Part shown: positions 41,634 through 49,864 of the stretch, in pieces
Numbering within the stretch: the first letter of the stretch is position 1
Layout: every line of letters begins with the position of its first letter
From: Streptomyces dioscori
Lineage (GTDB): Bacteria; Actinomycetota; Actinomycetes; Streptomycetales; Streptomycetaceae
NCBI RefSeq assembly: GCF_003024195.1
Contig: NZ_KZ679042.1
Span: 186,001 to 250,000 of the forward strand
Direction of reading: 5' to 3'
DNA length: 64,000 nt
The notes under the pieces: model-generated
The model's input: only the letters and a program-made list of their open reading frames with translations
Told to the model about the DNA's origin: nothing
Databases searched by the model: none
Translations under genes and position numbers: made by a program

Positions 41634-42299
41634 TCAGGCCAGGCCTGCCGCGATGGCCCGGCGGACGGCGTCGGGGCGGTCCCGGATACCGGCCTTGGCG
41701 AACAGGTTGTTGATATGGGTCTTGACCGTGGCCTCGCTGATGAAGAGCTTCTCGGCGATGGCCCGGTTCGGCAGGCCCTGGCCGATGAAAGTGAGCACTT
41801 CGCGTTCGCGCGGGGTCAGGTCCGGCGGAAGTGCCTGGTCCGTGGCCGACGGACGGGCTCGGGCCGTGGCGAGGAGACGGTCCTGGACCTCGCGGTCGAG
41901 TACGGACTGTCCCGCGGCGGCGGCGCGGATCGCACGGACGATGTCCTGGCGTCCCGCGTTCTTCGTCAGGTAGCCGCGGGCACCGGCGCCCAGTGCGGCC
42001 AGGATCGACTCGTCGTCGGCGAAGGTGGTCAGCACGACCACGGCGACTCGGGGGTGCTCCTCGCTCAGTCGGCGGGTCGTCTCGATGCCGTCCATCACGG
42101 GCATGCGCAGGTCCATCAGGACGACGTCCACCGATGCGTCGGCCACGGCGGCGAGCACTTCGGTGCCGTCCGCCGCGGCGGCGACGACCTCGATGCCCTC
42201 GGACATGCCGAGCACCGCGGCGAGGGGCTCACGGACGGCGGCCTGGTCGTCGGCGACGATCACCTTCAACCGCTGCGGTTCGTCGGTAGAGTCGTTCAT
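41634..42299 (-). CDS. NarL/LuxR-type response regulator
   Basis: Encodes 221 residues. The receiver domain has the phosphorylation site Asp63 in VDVVLMDLRMPVMDG and the conserved Lys in GYLTKNAG. The C-terminal LuxR-type helix-turn-helix reads LTPREREVLTFIGQGLPNRAIAEKLFISEATVKTHINNLFAKAG. It is encoded after, and overlaps by four bases, the histidine kinase gene at 42296-43489, which is its cognate partner. The target genes cannot be identified from the sequence; the adjacent membrane-protein gene upstream of the kinase is a candidate. Confidence 0.95.
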   Translation of the reverse strand: MNDSTDEPQRLKVIVADDQAAVREPLAAVLGMSEGIEVVAAAADGTEVLAAVADASVDVVLMDLRMPVMDGIETTRRLSEEHPRVAVVVLTTFADDESILAALGAGARGYLTKNAGRQDIVRAIRAAAAGQSVLDREVQDRLLATARARPSATDQALPPDLTPREREVLTFIGQGLPNRAIAEKLFISEATVKTHINNLFAKAGIRDRPDAVRRAIAAGLA

Positions 42300-43489
42300 C
42301 CCGGGATCACTGCCTCCACCTGCCAGCCGCCTTGGTCGGGGCCCTCGGTGACCGGGCCCGCGGTAATGGTGCCACCCAGCAGGGCGACGCGCTCACGCAT
42401 CCCGATCAGCCCCATTCCGCTGCCGACGCCCGGGGGCACCTCGGCGGTCGCGGGTCCGTTGCGGATCCTCAGCGTCGTCGACGCGGTGTCGAACGTCAGC
42501 TCCACGCCGGCGTCACCTCCCGGGGCGTGCCGGGCTGCGTTGGTCAGCGCCTCCTGGGCGATGCGCAGCAGGTTCTGGGTGACCTGGGGCGGCAGTTCAC
42601 GGACGGTGCCGGTGACGGTGAGGGCGTCGCGCCGGCCGGAGGACTCGACCATCGCGCTCAGGCTGTCGAGCAGCGGAAGAGAGTCCTCCCGCAGGGCGTG
42701 CACCGTCCACTGGGCCTGCTTCAGGCTCTCCTTGACCATGCTGTGTGCCTTGTCGTTCGCCTCGCGGACCTTTTCCAGGTCGCCGGTGTCGATCAGGGCG
42801 TCCGCCAGTTCCAACTGCATGTTGATCCCGGCCAACGAGTGTGCCAGTACGTCGTGGACGTCCCGGGCGATGCGGCCGCGTTCGGTGAGGACGGCGGTAC
42901 GGGCCTCGGCGCGGGCGGCCCGCTCGGCGGACTCGGCGGACGAGAGCATCGCCTCCATGGCGCGCTGTCTGCTGCGGCTGAGGATGCCCGCGACCACCGG
43001 AGCACCGATGGTGAGACCGAGGGTCCAGGGCAGTGCCTCATGGCCGGGGCCGAGGCGGAGGTACAGGACTCCGGTGCACAGGAGGCTGGTCAGAGCCGCG
43101 AGCGAGAGAGCCTGCTTCAGGGGGAGCCGGTAGCCGATGTGGCCGACGAGGAAGTAGGCGAACAGGTAGCCGGAGCCGGTGCGGCTGACCCCGATCAGGG
43201 CGGCGGCGGCCACGACACCCGCGGTCAGCCAGACGAACGCGACGCGCGGCGGAAACCTGGCCTCGGGAAGGTGCCGAGCCAGCAGGGCCACGGAGTTGAC
43301 CACGAGCAGTGCGCCCACCACCAGACCACGGCCGCTGTAGTCCAACGGCCGGACGGTCACGAACGCGGCGGCCACCACCGCCAGGGTGATGGCCCACTGC
43401 AGCCGGGGATCCTGGCGGGGCACGGCCCGCGGGCCCGGCTCCCGGTCGGGGGCCGGCCCGGGGTGCGGGGCACTCACGGATGCGGACAC
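42296..43489 (-). CDS. Two-component sensor histidine kinase (NarL-system type)
   Basis: Encodes 397 residues from the GTG complementary to 43487-43489; the ribosome site is weak and a GTG four codons later is possible. Five or six membrane helices (about residues 32-170; for example WAITLAVVAAAFVTV, FVWLTAGVVAAAALIGV) precede a HisKA_3 domain with the phospho-acceptor His212 in RGRIARDVHDVLAHSLAGI. The HATPase domain contains NAARHAPG and GSGMGLIGMRERVALLGG. There is no large external sensing domain, so it is probably an intramembrane sensor. Stop and next start overlap as ATGA. Confidence 0.93.
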   Translation of the reverse strand: MSASVSAPHPGPAPDREPGPRAVPRQDPRLQWAITLAVVAAAFVTVRPLDYSGRGLVVGALLVVNSVALLARHLPEARFPPRVAFVWLTAGVVAAAALIGVSRTGSGYLFAYFLVGHIGYRLPLKQALSLAALTSLLCTGVLYLRLGPGHEALPWTLGLTIGAPVVAGILSRSRQRAMEAMLSSAESAERAARAEARTAVLTERGRIARDVHDVLAHSLAGINMQLELADALIDTGDLEKVREANDKAHSMVKESLKQAQWTVHALREDSLPLLDSLSAMVESSGRRDALTVTGTVRELPPQVTQNLLRIAQEALTNAARHAPGGDAGVELTFDTASTTLRIRNGPATAEVPPGVGSGMGLIGMRERVALLGGTITAGPVTEGPDQGGWQVEAVIPG

Positions 43490-43509
43490 GCCGCGACCAT
43501 AGCCCACGG

Positions 43510-44055
43510 TCAGACGGTGCGGTCGAGGGCTGCGGCGGCGGGCCGCGGGCCCACGGGGAGCTGCGGCTCGCGGAGCGCCAGACGGCTCCTGACGAAGATC
43601 GTCGCCAGGCGCGTGACCACCTCGGTGAGCGCCATCAGCACGAACGCGGCGACCCAGGCCTCGCTGGTGGTGATGTCGTGGGTGGCGCTGAACCGGCCCA
43701 CGTCGTCGGCGCCGCCGTGGTCGACCCACACCTGGAATCCCATGCGCGCACCCATGCCGAGCACCCACAGGACCGCCGATATGGCGCCTGCCTTGATGAA
43801 GAGGTGCCCGTCGACGCCACGGATCCGGGTGTAGACGCCACCCGCGACACCGAGCGCCGCGCCTGCGCCGACCAGCGCTCCGATCAGCACCAGGTCGTTG
43901 CCCGCGACGGGGACGGTGTGCAGGTACTGGGAGGCCACGAAGGCCACGATCCCCAGCGGGATCAGATAGGACCTGAGGTCCAGACGGCCTTCCCGCAACT
44001 GCCGGAAGACAACGAGCACGAGGGCGATATCGGTGATCCAGTCGGTGGTGGTCAT
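43510..44055 (-). CDS. Hypothetical integral membrane protein
   Basis: Encodes 181 residues with about four to five membrane segments (for example YLIPLGIVAFVASQYLHTV, VLIGALVGAGAALGVAGGVYT, LFIKAGAISAVLWVLGMGARMG and ITTSEAWVAAFVLMALTEVV). The pattern resembles the CcdC-like/DUF1453 proteins of actinomycetes. It lies 20 bases upstream of the sensor kinase gene in the same direction, so it may belong to the same operon and act as an accessory to, or target of, the two-component system. No functional motif is visible. Confidence 0.82.
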   Translation of the reverse strand: MTTTDWITDIALVLVVFRQLREGRLDLRSYLIPLGIVAFVASQYLHTVPVAGNDLVLIGALVGAGAALGVAGGVYTRIRGVDGHLFIKAGAISAVLWVLGMGARMGFQVWVDHGGADDVGRFSATHDITTSEAWVAAFVLMALTEVVTRLATIFVRSRLALREPQLPVGPRPAAAALDRTV

Positions 44056-44193
44056 GCCCTCAAGACTGACGTTTCCGGGCCTGGAACACCTGGACCCACG
44101 GGTGGAAGTACGGGTGGAGTTCGGGCTCGCGTCTCCTCCACCCGCGACAAGCGGTGCCCCCGCGGCCGTCCCCGCCCGGAGCGGCGAAGCGCG

Positions 44194-44718
44194 TCAGTCG
44201 TCCTGTTTCCACGAGCCGGTGGGGCGGCCGTCCGTGCAGCGCGCGCGGAGTTCGACCTTGCCCGCGGTGCCCTCGAACTTCACCTCGGCGTGTTCGTCGT
44301 CGGGGCCCGGGTCGGCGCTCTTCACTCCGTACCCCTGGGCGGGGGCCCATGAGAGCAGCCGTACGGTCGCCCCTTCGCACACGGCGATGGCCGTGCCGCC
44401 GGGAGTGGAGAGTGTCTTTCCTCCACCGGTCCCGCTCCCGGCGGCGGCGGTGGGCGTGGACGAGGAAGTCGGCGTGGAAGCCCCGGTGTCAGGAGTCGCG
44501 CTCGGTGTCGCGGTGGCCGGTCCCCCGCCGGGGCCGGACGGCGATGTGGCGCTCGCCGCGTCGAGTTGCTGCTCCACCTGCTCCGAGCTGAGCGTCCCGC
44601 CGTCGGAGGAACCGGTGATCCCGTCCCCGATGATCTCGACGGCGGCCAGGCCGGTGAGCGTGGCGGCCACGGCGGCGGCCGTCCAGCCGGCCAGGGCGAG
44701 GAACGTACGGGATGGCAT
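44194..44718 (-). CDS. Hypothetical secreted/membrane-anchored protein with Ser/Thr/Pro/Gly-rich linker
   Basis: Encodes 174 residues from the ATG complementary to 44716-44718. One N-terminal hydrophobic segment (LALAGWTAAAVAATLTGLAAVEII) acts as signal or anchor. It is followed by a low-complexity linker (TATPSATPDTGASTPTSSST...) of about 50 residues and a small globular C-terminal domain (GGTAIAVCEGATVRLLSWAPAQGYGV...KVELRARCTDGRP) with two cysteines. I recognise this as a type common in Streptomyces next to two-component genes, without known function. It diverges from the OmpR-type regulator, so it may be one of that regulator's targets. Confidence 0.78.
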   Translation of the reverse strand: MPSRTFLALAGWTAAAVAATLTGLAAVEIIGDGITGSSDGGTLSSEQVEQQLDAASATSPSGPGGGPATATPSATPDTGASTPTSSSTPTAAAGSGTGGGKTLSTPGGTAIAVCEGATVRLLSWAPAQGYGVKSADPGPDDEHAEVKFEGTAGKVELRARCTDGRPTGSWKQDD

Positions 44719-44820
44719 GCGTACGACTATGCCCGGGCCGTCGATAAGGCGGGCGCCGGGGAACCCTAAGGGATGGTTAACAGCGCGGACCTGTCCGACT
44801 GCTCGGATAGCGTGCCTGCT

Positions 44821-45513
44821 GTGGTTCACCTCCTCATGGTCGAAGACGACCCGACGATACGGACGCCGTTGCTCCGCGCCCTGCGCGAGCGCGGTCACGC
44901 CGTCGCCGCCGCGCACACCGCGATGGGCGGACTGCAGACCGCGCTGGACGAGCGTCCCGATCTCGTGGTGCTCGACCTCGGTCTGCCCGACCTAGACGGC
45001 ATCGAACTGCTGCGCATGCTGCGGGCGGTCAGTGCTGTCCCGGTGATCATCGCCACGGCCCGGGACGACGAGGCGGAGATCGTCCGGGGGCTCGACGCCG
45101 GCGCCGACGACTACGTGGTGAAGCCGTTCACCGCCGCCCAACTGGACGCCCGGATCAGGGCGGTGATGCGGCGCGGCACCAACTCCCGGGAGCCCGCCGC
45201 CGCCACCGTCGTGGGCGAACTGCGCATCGACCCGGGCACGCGCGAGGCGAGCCTCGCCGGCACCGTACTCGACCTCACACCCCGCGAGTTCGACCTCCTC
45301 CACCATCTCGCCGGCCGGGCGGGGCAGGTCGTCAGCAAGCGGGAACTGCTCACCGAGGTGTGGCGGGTGCCGTACGGAAGCGCCGACAAAACCGTGGACG
45401 TACACCTGTCCTGGCTGCGCCGGAAACTCGGCGAGAGCGCGCAGGAACCCCGCTACCTGCACACCGTACGAGGTGTCGGGGTCAGGCTGGCCGCGCCCAC
45501 GGACCACGTATGA
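44821..45513 (+). CDS. OmpR/PhoB-type response regulator
   Basis: Encodes 230 residues from the GTG at 44821; an in-frame ATG at 44773 would add 16 residues unrelated to the receiver fold. The receiver domain has Asp52 in LVVLDLGLPDLDG and Lys101 in DDYVVKPF. The C-terminal winged helix is typical (LDLTPREFDLLHHLAGRAGQVVSKRELLTEVW, DKTVDVHLSWLRRKLGE, YLHTVRGVGVRL). It overlaps the following kinase gene by four bases. A GTTAAC palindrome at 44777-44782 lies just upstream. The PepSY gene further on is a likely target. Confidence 0.95.
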   Translation: MVHLLMVEDDPTIRTPLLRALRERGHAVAAAHTAMGGLQTALDERPDLVVLDLGLPDLDGIELLRMLRAVSAVPVIIATARDDEAEIVRGLDAGADDYVVKPFTAAQLDARIRAVMRRGTNSREPAAATVVGELRIDPGTREASLAGTVLDLTPREFDLLHHLAGRAGQVVSKRELLTEVWRVPYGSADKTVDVHLSWLRRKLGESAQEPRYLHTVRGVGVRLAAPTDHV

Positions 45514-46814
45514 GACGCCGGCTGACCCTGCTCGTCGCGGCGACCATGTGCCTGGCGCTGCTCGCGTTCGTCGTGCCCCTGGCCCTGCTGCTGCGTACGG
45601 TCGCGCAGGACCGTGCCACCGTCTCCGCGAGCGCGGACGCGCAGAGTCTCGTCCCGCTGGTGGGGACCGCGGACCCGAAGACCCTGCGCTCCAGCGTCGA
45701 GCACGTGGCCGCCACGGCCCGGGGGCCGCTCACCGTCTTCCTCGCCGACGGGTCGGTCCTGGGGACCCCGGTGGCGCGGACCAGCGCAGTACGGCTCGCG
45801 GGCCTGGCCGGGGTCAGCCGGACCGTGGAGCGGGCCGACGGACGCGAGATCGTCGTGGCCGTGCTCGGCCGCCCGGACGGTACCGCGGTCATCCGCGCCT
45901 TCGTGCCCGCCGCCGAACTGACCCGTGGGGTCACACAGGCCTGGCTGGCACTCGCCGGTCTGGGCCTCGCACTCCTGCTGCTCGGCCTCCTCGTGGCCGA
46001 CCGCCTCAGCCGCGCCCTGGTGAGCCCCATCTCGGATCTGTCCGCCGTGTCCCACCGGCTCGCACGGGCCGACCTCACGGCCCGCGCCCGCCCCGACGGG
46101 CCCCCGGAACTGCGCGAGGTGGCCGGCGCCCTCAACCATCTCGCCGACCGGATCCAGGAACTCCTGCGCGAGGAACGCGAACAGGTCGCGGACCTCTCCC
46201 ACCGGCTCCGGGCGCCCCTCACCTCCCTGCGACTGGAGGCGGAGTCACTGACCGGAACCGACGCCACCCGGATCACCGCCCGCGTGGACGCCATGGAACG
46301 GGCCGTCACCGGCCTCATCAGCCAGGCCCGCCACCGCCCGGAGGCGGACGCGCACGCGCGGTGCGACGCGGCCCCGGCGCTCCGCGAGCGGGTGGCGTTC
46401 TGGACCGTACTGGCCGAGGACACCGGGCGGGCCGTCACCCTGGACGTCACGGCGGAGGGCCCACTGCCGGTCGGTGTCCCGGCGGACGAACTCGCCGCCG
46501 CCGTGGACGCGTTGCTGGGGAACGTGTTCGCCCACACCCCCGACGGGACCGCGTTCTCCGTCACCCTGTCACCCCGCCCCGGCGGTGGAGCCGTGCTCAC
46601 GGTGGCGGATGACGGCCCCGGACTGTCCGCGGACCTGGCCCGGCGCGGCGCCAGCCTCGGCGGGTCGACCGGCCTGGGCCTGGACATCGCCCGCCGGGCC
46701 GCCCGGTCCAGCGGTGGCCACATGGCCTTGACGACCGGCCGGTCAGGGGGCGCCCACGTGACTCTGGAACTGGGCCCACCGACACCTCCCGCCTCCCCCG
46801 CACCTCCCCGATGA
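45510..46814 (+). CDS. Two-component sensor histidine kinase (OmpR-system type)
   Basis: Encodes 434 residues. Two membrane helices (about residues 5-30 and 144-163) flank an external domain of about 110 residues; a HAMP domain follows (LSRALVSPISDLSAVSHRLARADL). The phospho-acceptor His231 lies in VADLSHRLRAPLTSLRLEAE, where the usual Glu after His is Arg. The HATPase domain shows DALLGNVFAHTP, VADDGPGLS and STGLGLDIARRAARSSGG. It pairs with the regulator encoded four bases overlapping upstream. The ATG start forms part of the ATGA overlap. Confidence 0.94.
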   Translation: MRRRLTLLVAATMCLALLAFVVPLALLLRTVAQDRATVSASADAQSLVPLVGTADPKTLRSSVEHVAATARGPLTVFLADGSVLGTPVARTSAVRLAGLAGVSRTVERADGREIVVAVLGRPDGTAVIRAFVPAAELTRGVTQAWLALAGLGLALLLLGLLVADRLSRALVSPISDLSAVSHRLARADLTARARPDGPPELREVAGALNHLADRIQELLREEREQVADLSHRLRAPLTSLRLEAESLTGTDATRITARVDAMERAVTGLISQARHRPEADAHARCDAAPALRERVAFWTVLAEDTGRAVTLDVTAEGPLPVGVPADELAAAVDALLGNVFAHTPDGTAFSVTLSPRPGGGAVLTVADDGPGLSADLARRGASLGGSTGLGLDIARRAARSSGGHMALTTGRSGGAHVTLELGPPTPPASPAPPR

Positions 46815-46819
46815 CCGCC

Positions 46820-46835
46820 TTAGCGCGCTGTTAGC
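46820..46835 (+). promoter_or_regulatory. TTAGC direct repeat with 11-bp period (candidate response-regulator site)
   Basis: TTAGC at 46820-46824 is repeated at 46831-46835, one helical turn apart, the usual arrangement for OmpR-family binding. It lies between the kinase gene and the PepSY gene, 109 bases before the latter's ATG. Confidence 0.45.
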
Positions 46836-46881
46836 ACTGCCGCAGCGCGGCCCTATCCCGGCCCGCGCGAACCTCTCCTCA

Positions 46882-46924
46882 ACACCAGCACCAGCACTGG
46901 CACTGGCACTGGCACTGGCACCAG
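46882..46924 (+). repeat. Short tandem repeat (6-bp CACTGG/CACCAG units)
   Basis: Seven six-base units run from CACCAGCACCAG through four CACTGG copies and back to CACCAG, directly before the ribosome site of the PepSY gene. Slippage-prone repeats in a leader can vary in copy number and alter expression; no evidence beyond the sequence. Confidence 0.7.
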
Positions 46925-46944
46925 TTATTCACAGGAGGTTCGCC

Positions 46945-47496
46945 ATGAAGCGCGCATCACTCGTCCTGCTCACGTCGGGAGCACTGGTCGCCGCGATCAC
47001 CGGTACGGCGTTGGCGGGCGGGAGCGACGACGCGTCGCACTCCCGCACTGCGTCGTCGGCCTCGGCCACCGCATCACCCGGAGCGGCCTCCGACACACCG
47101 AGCGCGTCGCCGTCCTCGTCCCGGTCGGGGCCGGAGTCGGAGTCGGAGTCGAAGTCCGTGGCGTCGACCACGGCTCCGACAGCCGACGACGACACGGCCG
47201 GACCGGCCACGGCCACGGCGACGCCCATGCACCCGAGTTCGCCGACGGGCAGCCGTCGCGCCGAGCAGATCGCGCTCGCCCACATGGGCGGCGGAACCGT
47301 CACCGAGGTCGAGGCCGAGACGGAACACGGCCGCGCGGTGTGGAGCGTGAAGATCCTCAAGAACGGGAGCCGGTACGAGGTCCACGTCGACCGGGGCAGC
47401 GGCGAGATCACGCGGTCACGGACCAAGTCCGACGACGACCACGGTGGCGCCCAGGACGGCGGCCGTCACGGTCGCCATGGCAGCCACCACGACTGA
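46945..47496 (+). CDS. Secreted PepSY-domain protein
   Basis: Encodes 183 residues from the ATG at 46945, eight bases after AGGAGG. A signal peptide (MKRASLVLLTSGALVAAITG, cleavage near TALA|GGSDD) leads to a long Ser/Thr/Ala-rich acidic linker (residues about 28-100). One PepSY domain follows (RRAEQIALAHMGGGTVTEVEAETEHGRAVWSVKILKNGSRYEVHVDRGSGEI), a fold associated with inhibition of peptidases or with envelope sensing. The C-terminus is His-rich (GGRHGRHGSHHD), possibly metal-binding. Its position behind an OmpR-type regulator and kinase matches a pattern known in actinomycetes where the PepSY protein is a target or accessory of the system. Confidence 0.87.
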   Translation: MKRASLVLLTSGALVAAITGTALAGGSDDASHSRTASSASATASPGAASDTPSASPSSSRSGPESESESKSVASTTAPTADDDTAGPATATATPMHPSSPTGSRRAEQIALAHMGGGTVTEVEAETEHGRAVWSVKILKNGSRYEVHVDRGSGEITRSRTKSDDDHGGAQDGGRHGRHGSHHD

Positions 47497-47860
47497 GCCC
47501 GCCCCTGACGCGTCGGGGCCGTCTCGACGGCCCCGCCACGTGCGTGCGAGCGTGCGGGTGATGCCGGTGGCAATGGTCGTGGCCGGCACCCGGCCCGCGG
47601 CGATCAGCGTCGCCGCGAACCGCCGCCGCCAGGGATGCCTGCGTAGTCGCCCCAGTTCCTCGGAACAGGCTGGAACGGTCAGGCGCGCCGCGCGGGAAAG
47701 GCATGACAGGCGGGGGGTCGGCCGGGTTCACTGTTCGGGACACGAGTCCGGGGCGAGGGGCCCCGGGACCCGTGGGAGCACCTGCCTCAGGTGCCTGGGA
47801 CGGCGGGCGCGGCACCTTGAGCGGCGGAGGAACCACCCGCCTCAGCGACGGGAGGTCGCC
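47497..47860 (+). other. Intergenic region between PepSY and M23 genes
   Basis: No supported gene in 364 bp. A small hairpin GCACCTG-CCT-CAGGTGC lies at 47778-47794, and GGAGGTCGCC is the ribosome site of the next gene. A long open frame that continues into the M23 gene from 47444 reads as GC-rich noise (Arg/Ala/Gly-rich). No clear promoter hexamers. Confidence 0.5.
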
Positions 47861-48484
47861 ATGCCCACGCTCTACAAGCCTTTCCGAGGCAGCCATGGAA
47901 TCAGCCGGGGTTTCACCGGGCGGGACTACCGCACTCAGCACACCGGGGTCGACTACCGCACCCCGAGGCGCACGCCCGTCCTCGCGTCCGCCGCCGGAGT
48001 GGTGGTGAGGTCCGTGGACCTGACGGTGTCGTACGGGCGGTACATCATCGTCGCCCACTCCGGCGGGGTGTTCACCCTCTATGCCCACCTGGACGAACGG
48101 CAGGCCGGCGAGGGTGTCCGTGTCGCGGCCGGCCAGCGGATCGGACTGTCGGGCAGTACGGGCAGGTCCACGGGTCCGCATCTGCACTTCGAGGTACGGA
48201 AGGGACGCAACAGCTCGGCAGCCACGGTGAATCCGGTGCCCCTGCTGAAAGGCAGTCCGCCGACGGCAACGGAGCTGACGGACCCGGCGGAGGTTCCGGA
48301 AACTCCGGAGGTTCCGGAGGTCCCGGAAGCCATCGGGACGGCTGTGCTCGCCGCGACCGAGGCCACGCAAGCCACCGGAGCCACCGGAGCCACCGACGAG
48401 CCGGACACCCGCGAGGCCGTCGAACCGGGTGAGGTCGACGACCCCGGCGAGGTCAGCGAGCCCGGCGTGGCACCTGACCGGTAG
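47861..48484 (+). CDS. M23-family peptidase-like protein without signal peptide
   Basis: Encodes 207 residues from the ATG at 47861 (GGAGGTCGCC upstream). The LytM/M23 domain covers residues 10-128 with the zinc ligands His27 and Asp31 (QHTGVDYRTP) and His109 (PHLHFEVR) and the catalytic His76 (LYAHLDE). Such enzymes cut peptidoglycan cross-links. Unusually there is no signal peptide or membrane segment: the protein starts MPTLYKPFRGSHGISRGFTG. The C-terminal 75 residues are repetitive (EVPETPEVPEVPEA, ATGATGATDEP, then acidic GEVDDPGEVSEPG). It may be released by lysis, exported by a non-classical route, or be derived from a phage-type lysin. Confidence 0.88.
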   Translation: MPTLYKPFRGSHGISRGFTGRDYRTQHTGVDYRTPRRTPVLASAAGVVVRSVDLTVSYGRYIIVAHSGGVFTLYAHLDERQAGEGVRVAAGQRIGLSGSTGRSTGPHLHFEVRKGRNSSAATVNPVPLLKGSPPTATELTDPAEVPETPEVPEVPEAIGTAVLAATEATQATGATGATDEPDTREAVEPGEVDDPGEVSEPGVAPDR

Positions 48485-48544
48485 CGGGTGCCCTCCCCTT
48501 GCCGATCCCTTGCCCGATCCCCTGTCGATCCCTTGTCGATCCGC

Positions 48545-49864
48545 CTACCACCGTCCCCGGGCCGTCGCGGGGGTGCGGGCAGGCAGTTCGAGTCCGAGGT
48601 TCTCGCGCAGGGTGGTGCCGGTGTAGTCGGGGGCGACGATCTTCCGTTTGCGCAGTTCGTGGAGGAGGCCGTTGACGGCGAAGTCGTGCTGCTGCGGGTC
48701 CGCGAGGCCGCCCAGCGTGATCACGTCGAGAACACCTGCCCGGAACCGTTCCTCGACGGCGTCGGCGAGCTGCTCGGGCGTCCCCGCGGCGGCCCAGTGC
48801 CCGGTGTCCTGCGCGGCGATGACGAGTTGTCGCAGGGTGTAGCCCTGGCGCGCGTAGCCCGTGAAGATGTCGACGCGGCCCCGGCGGCGGTTCACCGAGG
48901 TGATGTCGGGCAGCAGGCTCTCCGGCAGCTTCGCGTCGAGCGGGATCTCGGAGAGGTCGACGCCGCCGCCGAGCATGTCGGCCACCTGGGCACGGCCGCG
49001 TTCGAAGTCGATCGACTCCCGCCTCTCGCGTACGAGCCGCTGTGCCTCCGCCTCGGTCGAGCCGTAGGTGGCGTGCAACGAGCTGAAGATCAGGGGCAGT
49101 CCGCCGGCCCGTCCGAACCGTTCGGCCTGGCTCCGGATCTTCCGGGTGAAGTCCACCGCGATGTCCAGGGTCGGCAGGGAGGTGAAGACGATCTCGGCGT
49201 ACCGGGCGCCCAGCGCCTGCCCCGCCTCCGACTGGCCGGCCTGCATCTGTACCGGGCGCCGCTGCGGCAGCGGAGGGATGTTCAGCGGGCCCGCCACGGT
49301 GAAGAACGGGCCCGAGTGGTCGATCGGATGCACCCGGTCGCGGTGCAGCACAGCCTTGCCGTCCGCGCCGACGGTCAGCGCGTCTGGTTCCCAGCTGTCC
49401 CACAAAGCGTTGACCACCTCCAGGGCCTCCGCGGCGCGCGCGTAGCGCTCCTCGGGGCCGGGCAGGTCGCCGGGGCCGAAGTTCTCCTCTCCGATGGAGG
49501 AGGTGACCAGGTTCCAGGCGGCCCGTCCGTTGCTGACGTGGTCGAGGGTGCCGAACAGCCGGGCGAGGTTGTACGGATGGTGGAATGTCGTCGAGACCGT
49601 GGCGATCAGGCCGATCCGCGAGGTCACCTGGCTCAGCGCCGAGACGAAGACCAGCGGTTCCTGCGAGCCGATCGGGCCCTGGGCGCCGAAGCTGAGCAGG
49701 TCGGCGGTGAACAGGGCGTCGATCCTCGCGGCCTCGGCGAGTCTCGCCACGCGCACGGCGGTGTCCAGCGTCGACCGGGTCGGGTCGACGGCCAGGTCGT
49801 AGGTCTCGGACGTGCCGCCCGCTCCGGTCACGGTCTTCAGCGTCCTGGGGCGTTCTGCGCTCAC
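48545..49864 (-). CDS. LLM-class flavin-dependent monooxygenase (NtaA/SnaA/DszA family)
   Basis: Encodes 439 residues from a GTG complementary to 49862-49864. Family motifs are strong: LFTADLLSFGAQGP, SRIGLIATVSTTFHHPYNLARLFGTLDHVSNGRAAWNLVTS, RVHPIDHSGPFFTVAGPLNIP, RPVQMQAGQSEAG and WAAAGTPEQLADAVEERF. These enzymes use reduced FMN from a partner reductase to oxidise substrates such as nitrilotriacetate, sulfonates or pristinamycin precursors. The N-terminus differs from most members, which begin with a strand LNxFxxxxGHHEAAWR; here it reads RTLKTVTGAGGTSETYDLAVDP. No flavin reductase gene is adjacent. The upstream gap is long (717 bp). Confidence 0.9.
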   Translation of the reverse strand: MSAERPRTLKTVTGAGGTSETYDLAVDPTRSTLDTAVRVARLAEAARIDALFTADLLSFGAQGPIGSQEPLVFVSALSQVTSRIGLIATVSTTFHHPYNLARLFGTLDHVSNGRAAWNLVTSSIGEENFGPGDLPGPEERYARAAEALEVVNALWDSWEPDALTVGADGKAVLHRDRVHPIDHSGPFFTVAGPLNIPPLPQRRPVQMQAGQSEAGQALGARYAEIVFTSLPTLDIAVDFTRKIRSQAERFGRAGGLPLIFSSLHATYGSTEAEAQRLVRERRESIDFERGRAQVADMLGGGVDLSEIPLDAKLPESLLPDITSVNRRRGRVDIFTGYARQGYTLRQLVIAAQDTGHWAAAGTPEQLADAVEERFRAGVLDVITLGGLADPQQHDFAVNGLLHELRKRKIVAPDYTGTTLRENLGLELPARTPATARGRW

